DNA of 64,000 nucleotides, taken from Phytoseiulus persimilis (Eukaryota; Arthropoda; Arachnida; Mesostigmata; Phytoseiidae). The position numbers and the translations under genes were made by a program. The notes under the pieces were generated by a model. The model did no database searches. It worked only from the letters and a program-made list of their open reading frames with translations, and was not told the DNA's origin. How positions within the stretch are numbered: the stretch's first letter is position 1; every line of letters begins with the position of its first letter. The stretch lies in NCBI GenBank assembly GCA_037576195.1, contig CM075103.1, forward strand, positions 35,973,250 to 36,037,249, read 5' to 3'. Positions 51,691-63,240 of this stretch are shown piece after piece.

Positions 51691-52996
51691 CCGACCCGAG
51701 AGTCGAGCCCCAACGCACTCCTCCCGTTTTCTTTGATTCACGGCTGGTGCCACTGCGGATCTTTCCTCGCTTGAACGGGAAAACTCCTCAGCTGTTGGAA
51801 CGAGTTCAAACTGCAAGAGAATGACGTATCGTCCATCCGGGTCTCTCGTCGTCGTTGACTCGAAAAACCGCCTGATTTCCTCATCCGGTGCTTCACCATT
51901 CCACTGTAGGTATGGTTCGATGCGGATCACCCCCGTGTCCCAAAGAAATGAAATGTCATCCGGTCAAATTCAGCGCGTACCGTAGCCGCCAACGGAACCC
52001 CTTTTTCGCCCATCGGCTCCTTCCCATCTGACCAAGCTCCCCTCTTTTTTGTCTCATGACGGACAACAGTAAGGAGTTGGCTTGTGTCTCTTGGTGTTGC
52101 CCCGTGCCGCACAGAAAAGACCCGAACAGAGTCTCGAAAGCCACAAACCCACCAACTTTGCTTATGGTATGCCCGACGATTGGGTACGAATAATCAACCC
52201 CAATGGGAATACTGATCTCACTAGATTAGTGCTCTTCGTTCCTGTTGGCTATCAGACTCAGGTTCCCTGCACAACCTGTCTCTGGAAAGCAGCCTTCTAC
52301 CACAATTGGCAATGCAGTGGCGAGTATGACCAAATGATTATTCGAGAAGCGAATCTTCAGGGCGATCTCCACGCCTCTCCCCTTGAGTTTCTAAGGCAGG
52401 AAAGGCCTGTGGGAAAAAAATTGTTGGTGCCCACCGTTTTCGCCCTGATTGCATCCGCAAACCGATTTGAAATGAGAGTTTTTTTGAGACCCCGTGTCTA
52501 ACACGATTCTTCTTACTGATTCGCAGTGGTCCCTTATCACCTCTACGTATTCCGTGGGGAGCCGCTTTCCGCATACGTTCATTATCCTTATGGAATTCAC
52601 GCTAGCCCGCCTAACGTCTTGAGCCACTACCGGTGCCGACGCCGCAGCCTCTGCGTGCAATTTCAGGCACAACAGCTCATGATATTCACCCTCGCATGGC
52701 TTGGCTTTGAACTTGTCAACCCCATGATCACGATTTATGCATTTGTAGCAGGCATTCTTTGTCGTCGCACATTTCCTACGCTCCTCCTGTAATATTTGCA
52801 TCCCACACTCGATACTAGAATGCTGCTCGGAACAGAAGATGCACGCTTGAGCCGCGTAGTGACTTGTGCCGTGAACCGCAAATGAGTGTCGGCTTCTCAC
52901 AGCTCCGGTTGCACTGGCAACACTGAATCTACTATCTTTTGCCCGCCGGAAGGAGTTGTTGCTCGAGGCGCTACCGAAACGATGTCCCTCCAACAT
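51688..52996 (-). pseudogene. BEL/Pao gag-pol scrap inside the inverted repeat
   Basis: Minus-strand relic. Gag zinc knuckles are CIFCSEQHSSIEC and CYKCINRDHGVDKFKAKPC, followed by HELLC. The protease is RRIVLDTGSQKNS. The protease-RT linker follows in other frames (IPIGVDYSYPIVGH, VAFETLFGSFLCGTG), then DEEIRRFFESTTTRDPDGRY and SRSSEERSAVAP. These are blocks in normal BEL/Pao order, broken by several stops and frameshifts. The RT itself is missing. It lies in the spacer between the two nanos arms and only there. Confidence 0.8.
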
Positions 52997-55030
52997 GGTG
53001 GTAACGGGGCGAACAGAAAATCTTGAACACGCGTCAAATCAGATGAGCCATCGAGCTCCTCAAATCGTATCCCCTAGGATTGGCGAAAAATCGCGGTTTG
53101 GGACGACCGAATTCGACTGATTGCGAGCGAGACGTGCGCAAGAGGGAACGGGAGAAGACCTCGGAACGAGGGGAGTGGTAAGCGGTGGTTTCTAACTGGG
53201 CGATTGATATTTTTCTTTGAGCAGCCCACAGCATACACTCAACATAGAATAGAAATCCATTCCAAACCGCGGATGGAAAAAGCTGAATTTATTTCTCACC
53301 TGCGAGACAGACTCTTCCAGCGCCCGGAGGCCATTACTCCAGTGATCTTCCGCTAGAAGCAGCTTCCACTGTTTTTTTTTCAGTTTCAGATCTCTTTGTT
53401 CATGAATGAAGTTTCATACAAGTCTGGCTTTCTTGAGATACGCCATGAGTAGAGGTCGTTGACTCTATCGCAGCGACTTGTTTCTTCTCTTCGGACAAAG
53501 AAGCTCTCCATGACGCTGTCGTGCTGGATAGATTCTGATTCTCGCCTGGACCCCGCGCTGTCGGATGTCTCCGGCTCCAACTTCGTACGAACGCCTCAGT
53601 TTCGAACTTCGCCCTCCAGCCTAAATACCCAAATTCGAAAAAATGTCGAGACCCTGGGGTCGGACACCGTTTCGTGACACTTCGCTCATTTCGATCCAAC
53701 CGCCGAAGCCGCCCGTGACTAACTAAGGAGGCTGATTTCAAGGATCCTCCCAGCAGGAAGTAGGCTTCTTCTTGAGCTGAGTGTCCGGAAACTCGTGGGT
53801 TCTTATTCAACATTTCGACCCTGCACCGATAGGAAATTCTTGGATAGCGAATGTCAAGATGAAGTTATGAACAGTTGATCATTCAAGCGTTGCTGTGATG
53901 ATCGATGAAAAGTATTTTCTTTTTCGAGTTCCTGATCTTTTACCGTCGAGATAATGGGTGGAGGTTTCAGGAGGATGGAAGACTAATCGGATCCATTTCC
54001 GGTGTCGCAAATCTGTTCAGAATTGGCGTTTCACGAGCCTGCAGAAGTTGGTTATCAGAAAAAAAAACAGGGACGGTTCATCAACGGGCTGAACCGGGGC
54101 GCAGAAATGCGAACAGCCTAGCGTCAAGCCGGGGTAAAGACAAAATTCGTCGACATGCTTCGGCTTCGACATGCTCTCAAATAGCCAATTTTCGACCCAA
54201 TTCATAGAAAAAGAGAGGAACGAAAAAGATGCGCCTTTTAAACAGCAATCGAAAGAAAAAAGCGGCTGAACTTAGGGCGAAAGAAGGGCAGCCATGATCG
54301 TCGCTCAGTTTGGAGTGAACTTGAATGTGGAAGATGGCCCCGTAAACATGGCGATCTAACTCGATATCGGAGCATACGTGCGCAAAGAGCCGACAATATT
54401 GAATGAACGATGACGCCTGTTGGCGATTGCTCCCTGACTTCCGAGTTTTGCAAAGCTTCCTCGGACGAAATCGATGGTACGAAAGGTACGACGCTCTGAG
54501 GGCCAAGGCCCGCGAATCGCGTGTTGGGGCTTGTCTCTAATGCTCGACCCTCCGTGTTGAATGAATACTGAGGTCGGCATGATGACGTTAGCTCAGGGAG
54601 ATTTGCCGGTTACGGAAGGAGGAGTTCGGACTCTTCCGATTTTTTTCCGGGAAGCGCCCCTCTCCGAGAATGGCATTCAGCATGTCCGCAGCATGTTCGT
54701 TGAGTCGCCTGCGTCAAGATTCCATAACGATAGCGCAGGCTTAGCCAAAGGACTCCTCGTCCACCTCCTTATATTCGCTTCTCTGATTCATACATGCTCA
54801 TACTCTGACATTTCTGATGCTCCCTTTCCCGCGCTGATGACTGGCGCCGATGACATTGGTGATGGCAGAAACATGGATCCAATCGACAGCAGATCCGAGT
54901 GAAGTCGATGGATTCGGACATCGTCACCGGACTCCGAGATTCGAATGTTCAACGAGATCTTTTTCTTCGAGTCTTCGTGGGTTCTATGGATCAGGTCTTG
55001 TGAGCTCTCGAACAAAAAGGGATTCCGGAG
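52997..55030. other. Spacer of the inverted repeat, no recognisable gene
   Basis: Contains unrecognised frames such as 53400-53813 (minus) and 54561-54902 (plus, starting MNTEVGMMTLAQGDLPVTEG with a hydrophobic GLLVHLLIFASLIH stretch). No domain is recognised. Nothing in it matches the arms. Confidence 0.4.
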
Positions 55031-55354
55031 GGGTCTCTCATTCTACATTCACCGTTTTTCACCGCCAGACAAAAGTGTTTGGCCGAGCTCAGAAAGAAGT
55101 TCGAAATTTCGAATCATAACATCCGACGAGATATCGTCTGCATGAATACACTTGCCTAGGCCAGTTGACGCTAGATCCTCGGAGAGGAAAGGCGTTGTAC
55201 ATAACAAGAAAATTGTCAGGGTCATTCCTTGTCTCCTTATATTCGAATGTGTGAGCAAGAATTTGGATGGGCTGAATTCGTACCATCGAAAACGCTACTT
55301 CGATCATCGAAAACTCTGAAGAGGTCATTTAAGGTTGATTTAACGATGCTTTCA

Positions 55355-55360
55355 TTTATT
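55355..55360 (-). promoter_or_regulatory. Polyadenylation signal of nanos, right copy
   Basis: AATAAA on the minus strand 80 bp past the stop codon, as in the left copy. Confidence 0.55.
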
Positions 55361-55439
55361 GTGACTATCAAAGGCAATCGGAGGTGCGTATTTCGGCCTC
55401 TCGAATGAGTCCTACAATCATCCCTCGAATAGTTTAAAA

Positions 55440-55934
55440 CTAGCTCCGTCCGACCGCAAACTTCTTCCTAACATGACGGAAGAAGTTCGGCCTGTTCGGG
55501 TTGTCCGACGTCGGACAGTAACTGAACGTGTGGGCGAAGTCCCCACCCTCACAGTGGCACAACTCACACTTCAGACTCCTCAGAACAGGACATGCCACCG
55601 TCCCGTTGCGAGCCCGCAAGTTGTGGCTCTTGTAAACACTCCGGGGTTCACCCTTCTTATAGCAGAAGGGGCAAAAGCCGAGTTCCGAGAGCGGCACGGC
55701 GACGATCCGCTCTTCGAAACGTGCCTCGAGAGGACGTCTCCCCGTCCCGAGGTGCTTCTTGTGCGTCGGTCTTCTTTTCTCTGCTTCTCCTGGCGTTGAG
55801 GGTGGCGGGACCTGGGCGCTCGTTTCCGCCCCGAGATCTCGATCTCGGAGGGCATCGATCTCCATGATCAAAAGCTCGAATTCTCTTCGAGAGTCGAGCT
55901 TCTCCTGGAAGTTTGCGATGGCGGCCTTGAGCAT
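55440..55934 (-). CDS. nanos: Nanos homologue, right copy
   Basis: Second, fully open nanos copy, 164 aa from the ATG at 55932-55934. All eight zinc ligands of the two CCHC fingers are preserved, including the 8-residue spacing in the second finger. Within the 208-codon open frame it differs from the left copy at only four positions. These are Thr/Ala and Phe/Leu upstream of or near the start, Ile/Asn in the first finger (RARIGTV against RARNGTV) and Leu/Phe in FAHTLSYC. TATA, initiator and polyadenylation signal are also kept, so both copies look expressible. The two genes are convergent, about 4.4 kb apart. Confidence 0.93.
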   Translation of the reverse strand: MLKAAIANFQEKLDSRREFELLIMEIDALRDRDLGAETSAQVPPPSTPGEAEKRRPTHKKHLGTGRRPLEARFEERIVAVPLSELGFCPFCYKKGEPRSVYKSHNLRARNGTVACPVLRSLKCELCHCEGGDFAHTFSYCPTSDNPNRPNFFRHVRKKFAVGRS

Positions 55935-55965
55935 CTTGAGGTTTAAGTCTGTTCTTGCACGGAGG

Positions 55966-56003
55966 AACTGTGAGCTCTCTGGGGCTCTGACTCTGTTCTT
56001 ATA
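55966..56003 (-). promoter_or_regulatory. Core promoter of nanos, right copy
   Basis: TATAAG on the minus strand at 55998-56003 and TCACAGTT 30 bp downstream, mirroring the left arm. Confidence 0.45.
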
Positions 56004-56670
56004 CTGTGAGCCCAGTGACTCTCTCCACCTTGAGTGCTTCACCCCGTTTCCTGTACACTCGGACAATGCTCACCTGAGCTTGGGGTGCTGTTGAAATCAT
56101 CCGAAAACCGGTACCGCACCCGAACCATGCCTCCGGAATTGGATTCCGGCGCCACGGAGTAGGCTGACCGAAATCGGTGCTGCGCGCTCTTCAGTCCCGT
56201 TGGAGACGTGAATCAGAAACAATCAAGAATATCAAACATCATCTTCGCGGAAATAGCGGGGCGATACCATGAAGCGCCCAAGGAGGGCTCCAGTGAACTC
56301 TAATAGGTGAGTATGCCGGGTAGTTAGCCGAATTGATTTCTCGCTTCAGCGCAACACCGCACGATTGAGGCGATGTCGATCCCCTCATGGGCTCGTCTCG
56401 CGTTGGTTTGCTCGAAATAGGGTGTGAAATATTGGTAAGAGTCTCTGGTCATCCCCATCGTGAGGTATGCACAGGGATCAGGAGAAAGTTGACTCCTCCT
56501 TCATTCATCAACGAATTCTGACTTCAGAGATTCGATATTCCCGATCGCGCTTCAGAGTTCCAGGAGCCTTTTCTTTGCCCATGTTGAGATGGGGTTTCAA
56601 GTGAGCTCCGCAAACCCTCGGCCACATGTCGATGTATTCCACAAGACTACTATCACCGCAGATTATCTCT

Positions 56671-57057
56671 TCACCTGCACCTCAATTTGTGGTGATCGAA
56701 ACACGGAGCTGCCTGAAGGAAGTGAAGACGATTGCGGGCGGGAGTGACCACTCGGAGCTGCAAAACCGCATTGCTCACGGAAACTCGCTGAATCAGAGAA
56801 CGTTCCGATCGAAAAATCCCGAAAGTCTCTGCACACACCGTTTTGTAACTTTCGATTCGGCTTTCCCGCGACCCGTCCTGGTGAGCGAGATTCATTTCAG
56901 AGGGATCCGATGATTTGAACCCGTTATGCAGTTCAGCATCGATTCGCGGACGGATCGTCGGATCGTGGAGAACGGCGTTGACCGGAAACTCGCGGGAAAC
57001 TGCGAATCGGAGCCGATTATGACGGAGAAACTCATCCAATATGCAGTTGAACGTCAT
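56671..57057 (-). other. Possible ORF upstream of nanos, right arm
   Basis: 128 codons starting MTFNCILDEFLRHNRLRFAV and reaching AAPCFDHHKLRCR. The left-arm version is truncated by an 8-bp insertion. No family is recognised, so whether it is coding is open. Confidence 0.3.
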
Positions 57058-57591
57058 GGGGTTGGAGTTGTCAGCGGAGAGCGTTCGAAAGCATCAGAAT
57101 CAAAAGGATGATCTACAGCGGACCGAGCGCGGCGGAACAGAAGTTCAGTGGTGTCATGGAATCGACCTTGATTGATGAGCTTCGTGCTTGGCGTCAGGTC
57201 AATGCTCGTTGCAGGATTCTCAGGACATCTGTGTGTGCAATGCAAAGGAGATTCACTCAATATCGTCTCGTATCCCGTCGCAGGCTTCAGGGGTACCGAA
57301 TATGGATTCTCATCCGCCTGTTCTCACACATCCTGCAGGCTTCCCTCAATCTCCTTCCGGGTCATTCATAGGAAGCTTATGGGATGCATCCCTTCATGAA
57401 GTCCACCAGAAACAGTCGAACATTTGAGCGTCTGCTGGCGCTCATCGAACAGGATCCGTGCATCCACGGTCTTTTCGTGACAGCATCAAGAAATCAAATT
57501 CAGCTTCCTTACATCCAAAGCCGGTATGTCGATCAGTTCTTCCAGCTCGCCTGCGACTCCAGAATGCAGGCTCATGGGCGCCAGCCCATTC

Positions 57592-58589
57592 CCTCATAAG
57601 CAGCTGAAGGTTCTCTGAGCAGAGGACCTCGTCACAAGTGACGGGCGGATATCTGCACGAGGATTGCAGTCGTGACAACAATGGCTCAGGGCATCGATCG
57701 CGTTCAGTGGTCTCGCGACTGGATTCATCGATTCTTCTATCCCTGGCCAGTGCTGTCTTCGCGACTTGAGGTGTTCATTTCACTGGGCGTCCTCTCTGAT
57801 GATCTGTTGGCATGAGCCCTCGACTCGCGCGAACAACGAGCCCTGAAGACACAATAATGACTTCGCGTATGAGAAGCCTTCCGTAAGAAGAACCTCGCGT
57901 AAGACACATTGACAGCCGACCGCATTATGAATCCAATGACACGAATTTTGTTGAAGTTTCGTCTACGTAGCGCGCCATCTTGGAATGATCTCACAGGTCA
58001 CAGTGGTCACTGGTACCAGGTACGCGGGCTCTCATCATGACTACGAATGAGTTCATCGGATCTCTCGGGTTTCTTCCCCCATTTTTCCAGGGTTATTCTG
58101 ATATACTTCCATGTCTCTAGACCGCACTCCTCGATCGGATCAGATCTTCTTGCGAGCTCTTCCGTCCCGGGTTAATTGGTGACGCGTTTCATCATGATGT
58201 GGGGGATGGTGTCAAGCTCCTTTCCCCATCTTACGCATCGGGGGTCGATCTCCGGTTAATTTGAACTCCAGAGGTAATTCGTTGATCGAACCACGGTTCC
58301 GACAGCGAGAATGGTGTGATAAACACGTGGAAAATGCCGTCAGTCTCTTCACAGGAACGAGGACGTCGACAACTGCAACAAAAAACTCTGATCGCCAGAA
58401 TGGTATTCGACTGCCATCGATAATGACATTGGTTGTCGGAAACAAGACCAACTAATAAGTGCACGGACGGAAGTTCACCTAACGGAATTAACGGAAAGTG
58501 GAACTCTGCCCTTCCCCCTACTCCTATATCTCATACATGATAATGTGACATATAGACTTCGACGTTGGGATCTTCGATGGAGCCATCGA
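57592..58589. other. No recognisable gene
   Basis: One kilobase outside the right arm. No motif seen. It may include the decayed upstream part of the Helitron helicase. Confidence 0.4.
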
Positions 58590-59400
58590 TCTTCAAATCG
58601 AAATCCACAACAACAGTTGGTTTACGTTGCTTTGTCGAGAGTCAAAGCGGTCGGAGGCTTCTTCAACGATTGCCCCGATGAATTCCGATTCCATTATTCC
58701 AAACGAGCAACCGCTTCTTAAATGGTGCAACTACGAATAGAACTACAGACTGAACCATCACCGATTCAAAACGCAAGCTCATCAACAATTCACACCAGAA
58801 TGGATTCAGCGAACGCGATGCTACCGTCTTTCAACGTCCAACATTTGCCGACACACGCACTGGATATCACAAGCGATAGAGGCTACGTGCAATCCACAGT
58901 TTTCTGTCCCAGTGAAACTCTGAAAGAAAGCTCCTCAACCGTCATCCTAGATCATTTCAACCTAATGACCCAAAACAAAGAAAAACACCGCACAGGTGGT
59001 CAAACCATTCACGAAAGAAGAGGAGCACCTAAACAAGTCACCCCACAATTACACCAGATCTCATTGATGAGGATCATGTTGATCTATGTGCCTGTAGAAT
59101 ACTACTACGTGACCAGATAACTTTCCTTGCGACAGCACATATGAATCCAGGAACATCGTTCGAACTCATCGGAGAGTTTCTACTGAAATATGACCATGTT
59201 CTGTCCCCGGTATACAAGACCGGGAAACTCCGTTGATTGTACGCAGCGATTTCAATTCGAGTCTGAGGGACCCTCTCAAAAGACGGAAGATGATCACATT
59301 CATGCGAGATCAATTTGATCTTCAACTATTAACCGATCGCAAGATATCGACAGCGCCTGGACAAACATGTATCGATAATTATATCCTCGAAAGGCATCCA
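58590..59400 (+). pseudogene. Helitron helicase end plus EEP endonuclease, decayed
   Basis: Starts with the helicase superfamily 1 (PIF1-like) motif VI, QQQLVYVALSRVKAVGGFF, the usual end of a Helitron RepHel protein. After a stop, the 58722-59120 frame continues as LPSFNVQHLPTHALDITSDR and STVFCPSETLKESSS, then a frameshift leads to TPLIVRSDFNSSLRDPLKRR, FMRDQFDLQLLTDRKI and PGQTCIDNYILERH. SET, SDFN and CIDNYI correspond to the E, D/N and D/H blocks of an exonuclease-endonuclease-phosphatase domain. Fusion of such a domain to RepHel is known for animal Helitrons. The terminal hairpin and CTRR end were not found. Confidence 0.72.
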
Positions 59401-61246
59401 AGATGCTGAAACACAACCCCCGAAGAAGCATTATCTCGTTTTACCGTAGGCTCATTGAAATCCTGCTCGATCCTCGACATCGACGAAGGACACGGCGTTC
59501 CTACCCCCCACAGACGCACAGTGGACGCGACTGAAGGCTCACGTTCTCGCGTCCGGGACTCCGTATCTCCGCGCTCCGATTCAGCCTCTGTTTGAACCGC
59601 TCTCGTTTTCTCTGCGATCGACGGTCGTGTCGAGTTTTCGCTTACTTGTCGCTCTAAGTCAATGGTCGCGGTGTTCAAAGTTCTTCATGAGCATGATTGG
59701 CGCTCTCTTTTCGAACCAGCGGTTCAGGTAGCTCACAGAGTCACATTCGCTGTCGGCAGCGTCGACTGAATCCGTCTTGGTTGACCACATGAGTTTACCA
59801 CTGATCTCTCGCACTTGGAGGATCTGGAGCAGGATTTGCCGTCTTTCGCAATGGTTTAGTACTCCCGTAAAACGAGGCCGAATGTGACAATTTCACAGCC
59901 GTCGTCGATGAAGAGTAGGTTGCTCTCCTCTTTGGGACGCCTATCTTGACGCAGTTGATAGATTGCACGGGAACTGCTTCGAACAAGACGCGGTGAAATT
60001 CACGGTGCGGTTCACATCTTCACCTTGTAGTTGTGGAATGGCGTGGATATCAGTCAGCAGCGGCGGGAGAGCGTTGACGGCTGGGCGGTGGGAGTGACTG
60101 TCGCGAGTGGGCCTCCCCCTGCTCGGAACGTAGGTGACCCCAGCGGAGTATTCGCTCCCAGTATCGGGCGGGCAAACGTACGAGTTTCTTCGCTGTGCAA
60201 CGTGTGTGTGACCGTCTTGGGCTCCACGCCGTCGAGCGACCGCCGAGCATGATGGAGCGGGTAGTTGAATTCGAGCGCTGTCAATCAGGCTCGACGAGCG
60301 AACAAACGCACTCGACCCGCCCTGCACCGTAAGTTTTACATCACCGAAATCGGTGCCAGGTCGCTCTGCAGAGGGTGGAGACCATGAGCCGTTGGCGCGT
60401 TTCTTCGGGCAGAGAGATTCTCCAGCATACGACGACAAAGTTTCCGAGCTTTCGCAAGATTGTTGTTCCCCTGGGAGAGTTTGGGGCACGCAACATAGCC
60501 TATGTCCTTCTTTGGCACGTCCAGAAACGTGTTAGTTTTGTCCAGTCCCTGAGCGTGACTGGCGCGTCTTCTCATCTCGTGCGAATGGCCGGAGACTGTT
60601 CCCTATGAATTAGATACCGGGTTGGGGCTCCTTCGATTCCCTAGTAACCTTGACTGAGCTTCTCCAACCGTTCTTAGTCAAGGTTTCAACGCTGAAGGCG
60701 TTACGTTTCGACCGCCCTCTCGCCGTGAAAAGTACGGGAGAAGAAGAATTCGCAAATACACGCTGTTTCCAATCCTCGGCGGTCGGGTCCATTTCCTTCT
60801 TGTTCCAATATTCTCCTCGAGCAAGATTCATTGATTCTCTCTTGAATTTTCAAGCCGCGTAATGTGCCGGTCGGATAAGGTTTCCATAGCAATGTCGGGA
60901 CTCCCGACATTCGAGCCTCGGAGCGCCGGCGATTTGTCTGTACGCATTCAAGGTGAATATCAATTGGTTCTGGCTCCTGTGTGAAGAAAGAGAGCACCTT
61001 GATTCATTGAACTTCCTCCGTACGGATGCTCATCGATGCTCCCGTATCCAGGGAGCGTTGACGCGAGACCTCTTCGCAGATCCTGGAGACATTTCGCGCG
61101 AGCTGTAATCGATCGAAGTGCAGGGAGAAGACTCATCCAAGAGGTGTCATGGGATGTCATCAGATCCAAGGGTACTCCGGAATACATGTCCCCCGATCAG
61201 TCTGGCGTGAGCGTTAGTCTCGCGGGTGCATCTCTCGTCTTGCAGC
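59401..61246. other. No recognisable gene
   Basis: Contains open frames on both strands, the longest 59941-60489 (minus, 182 codons, starting MPQTLPGEQQSCESSETLSS). Their composition is unremarkable and I recognise nothing in them. Confidence 0.4.
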
Positions 61247-62108
61247 GCCTATCTTCCTCTTCCATCCAAACTTCCGTCGAGTGCATCAGAAACCTAAGAA
61301 CTCCGAACCTCGAGAGGACCATGTCTCGCTGTACAGCGATTCCGGGTCAACCTGCCAAGCGTTTGAGAACGATGACGAATTCGTCTCTCGCATGGCGAAC
61401 GGAGTCGACAAGCTCATGGAGAGGGACAAAATACAGATGGGGCTAGTTGATTGCCATCTCAGACATTGGTTCATAGCTTCAAAGCACTCGGTCCTGACCA
61501 GGCGTCTCCGGAATTGCGCGGAAGATGATAGATTTGCTCACGGCGTCATGATCCCGCGGGAGAGGACAGTTGTAATCTTATGCCACAGTAGCACAGGATC
61601 CTTGGATCGAATCCTTGATGCTCTCGCTCTGCGGACTGAATCTGGCTCTCCCTAGAGCTTGGGGGCGACCGGCTTGACCGTTGTGATCACGATAGACTCG
61701 TTATCAGGACATTTCGTCTCAAGAAAGCTTCGAAGTTTCCCGGCTCATTGCAGGTGGGTAACTAATGTGCATAGATCGTCTCGGGAACACGTCCGAGAGG
61801 AATCGCTGGTCCGGTGTTTCACGCAGCTGAACGTCGAACTGTCTTTCAGATTCACCATGAGCATCGAGCACTCAGGACGACGGCGTTCGATAATTGAATG
61901 TCTCTCCGATTGGTTCTCAATCGACTGGAAGAGGATACGTCCTCGTTTGCATCCGTCCTATTCACATTCGCTGACTCCTGAAAACTCACCAAGGGTCCCG
62001 CTCTTCGTGGAAAATGAGTTGTCTGCCTTTGAATTCGATCAGCCAGTCCCGATATCAGCAGTCCGAGCAAACGTGCTCCACATGGACTGTCTCGAGTATC
62101 ATGACTAG
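61247..62108 (+). other. Possible host exon, unrecognised
   Basis: A plus-strand frame opens right after a good splice acceptor (TCTCTCGTCTTGCAG, ending 61246). It reads FHPNFRRVHQKPKNSEPRED, then DDEFVSRMANGVDKLMERDK, and ERTVVILCHSSTGSLDRILD. A single TAG at 61656-61658 interrupts it, after which the same frame stays open to 62108. The MITE inserted at 62106 now ends it. I do not recognise the family; a BTB-like fold is imaginable but unsupported. Confidence 0.3.
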
Positions 62109-62426
62109 ACCCTGCACTCCGTAGTACGGAATACGGCTGATTTCTGGAAATACGGTCCGTATTATAATACGGAACTTACCGTATTACGGTAATACTGACC
62201 GTACTCATAATACGGTCCGTACTGTAATTCGGCGCTTCGGAACCTATCATTGATATGGACCGTACCGTAGTACGGTAGTACGGTCTCAGACTCGGATGCC
62301 GTATCAATAATACGGGACGTAGCGCCGTATTACAGTACGGACCGTATTATGAGTACGGTCCGTATTATAATACGGACCGTATTTTCGGAAATCAGCCGTA
62401 TTTCGTACTACGGAGTGCAGGGTCTA
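62106..62426. mobile_element. 321-bp palindromic MITE with 8-bp target duplication
   Basis: Terminal inverted repeats start TAGACCCTGCACTCCGTAGT and end in the exact complement. Flanks carry the 8-bp duplication ATCATGAC (62098-62105 and 62427-62434). The interior is built of repeated ACGGTCCGTATTATAATACGG-like palindromes truncated to many short hairpins. An 8-bp duplication and a TAG start fit the hAT superfamily. Both ends and target site are intact, so the insertion is recent compared with everything around it. Confidence 0.92.
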
Positions 62427-62744
62427 ATCATGACCCTCCTCGGAATTTCACTCTGGTTGCTGAGTGACACACCATCTGCTGACACGCTCTGCTTCGCACC
62501 GTTCCGAGCTTCGAAGGACGCTCGGAGACACTCGAGAAGGTTGCTCGAGCGGCATTCGCGTGGATTCTCGGGAATCTATTCTTCTCGCTCATTCTCGTTG
62601 TCGACATGACTTCGAGTGGAACTGTGCCCGACAACTCAAGGATCTCGCGGTTCCGAGAGTGCGCGGTAGGCAAATATGTCTCTCTCTCTGGAAGAGAATA
62701 TCGCAGTGTTCTACCGCGAATCTTCTTACGCTCAATTATGAATG

Positions 62745-63240
62745 CTAGAGCAGAGATGGAAGGGAAGACCCGATCATTTGCGGCTCACCACTCTTAGCTG
62801 ACGAAATCTCTAAGTTCAGGCACTCCCCTGTGTTGTGAGGCGAGTGTATTACTATTTCAGTCTTCGAGAGGCTGAACGTGAGATCCTTCCCTAATCCGAA
62901 TTTCGGAGTGATCCCGAGGAGTCTTTCCATTTCTTTTTCATTTACATGCCAGTAGGACCAGATCGTCTGCGAAGAGTGCGAAGAAGCCGTTTGTTCGATT
63001 TCCGGAACCTTCACCGCATGGATTTAAGGGGATCTGGACAGTGTATGAGAAGCTCGACTCCAAACGGCGATAATTCGGTTTTTGTCGATTTCGAGGAAAT
63101 CGTTTGCTCATTCCGGTTGAAGCTCTGAGCGCGTGATCACGGTGAAGCTGTGGGATCAGGAAGGCAGAATATCGGTGAGCCTGATCAAGAGTACTTTGCA
63201 AACCATTGAGCCACGATGGGGCAACTGAGCTACTCATCAT
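62745..63240 (-). pseudogene. LINE reverse transcriptase scrap
   Basis: The RT catalytic motif FFALFADDLVLLA (about 62950-62990 on the minus strand) is followed after a frameshift by NEKEMERLLGITPKFGLGKD and LTFSLSKTEIVIHSP, the expected order in CR1/Jockey-type LINEs. The upstream part (QLHRDHALRAST) is not clear. Only about 500 bp remains. Confidence 0.75.

Larger units (their letters stand above)
55031..57591 (-). repeat. Large inverted repeat, right arm (2.56 kb)
   Basis: Reverse complement of 48868-51436. It holds the second nanos gene, facing the first. The outer end is CCAGCCCATTC. Confidence 0.95.
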
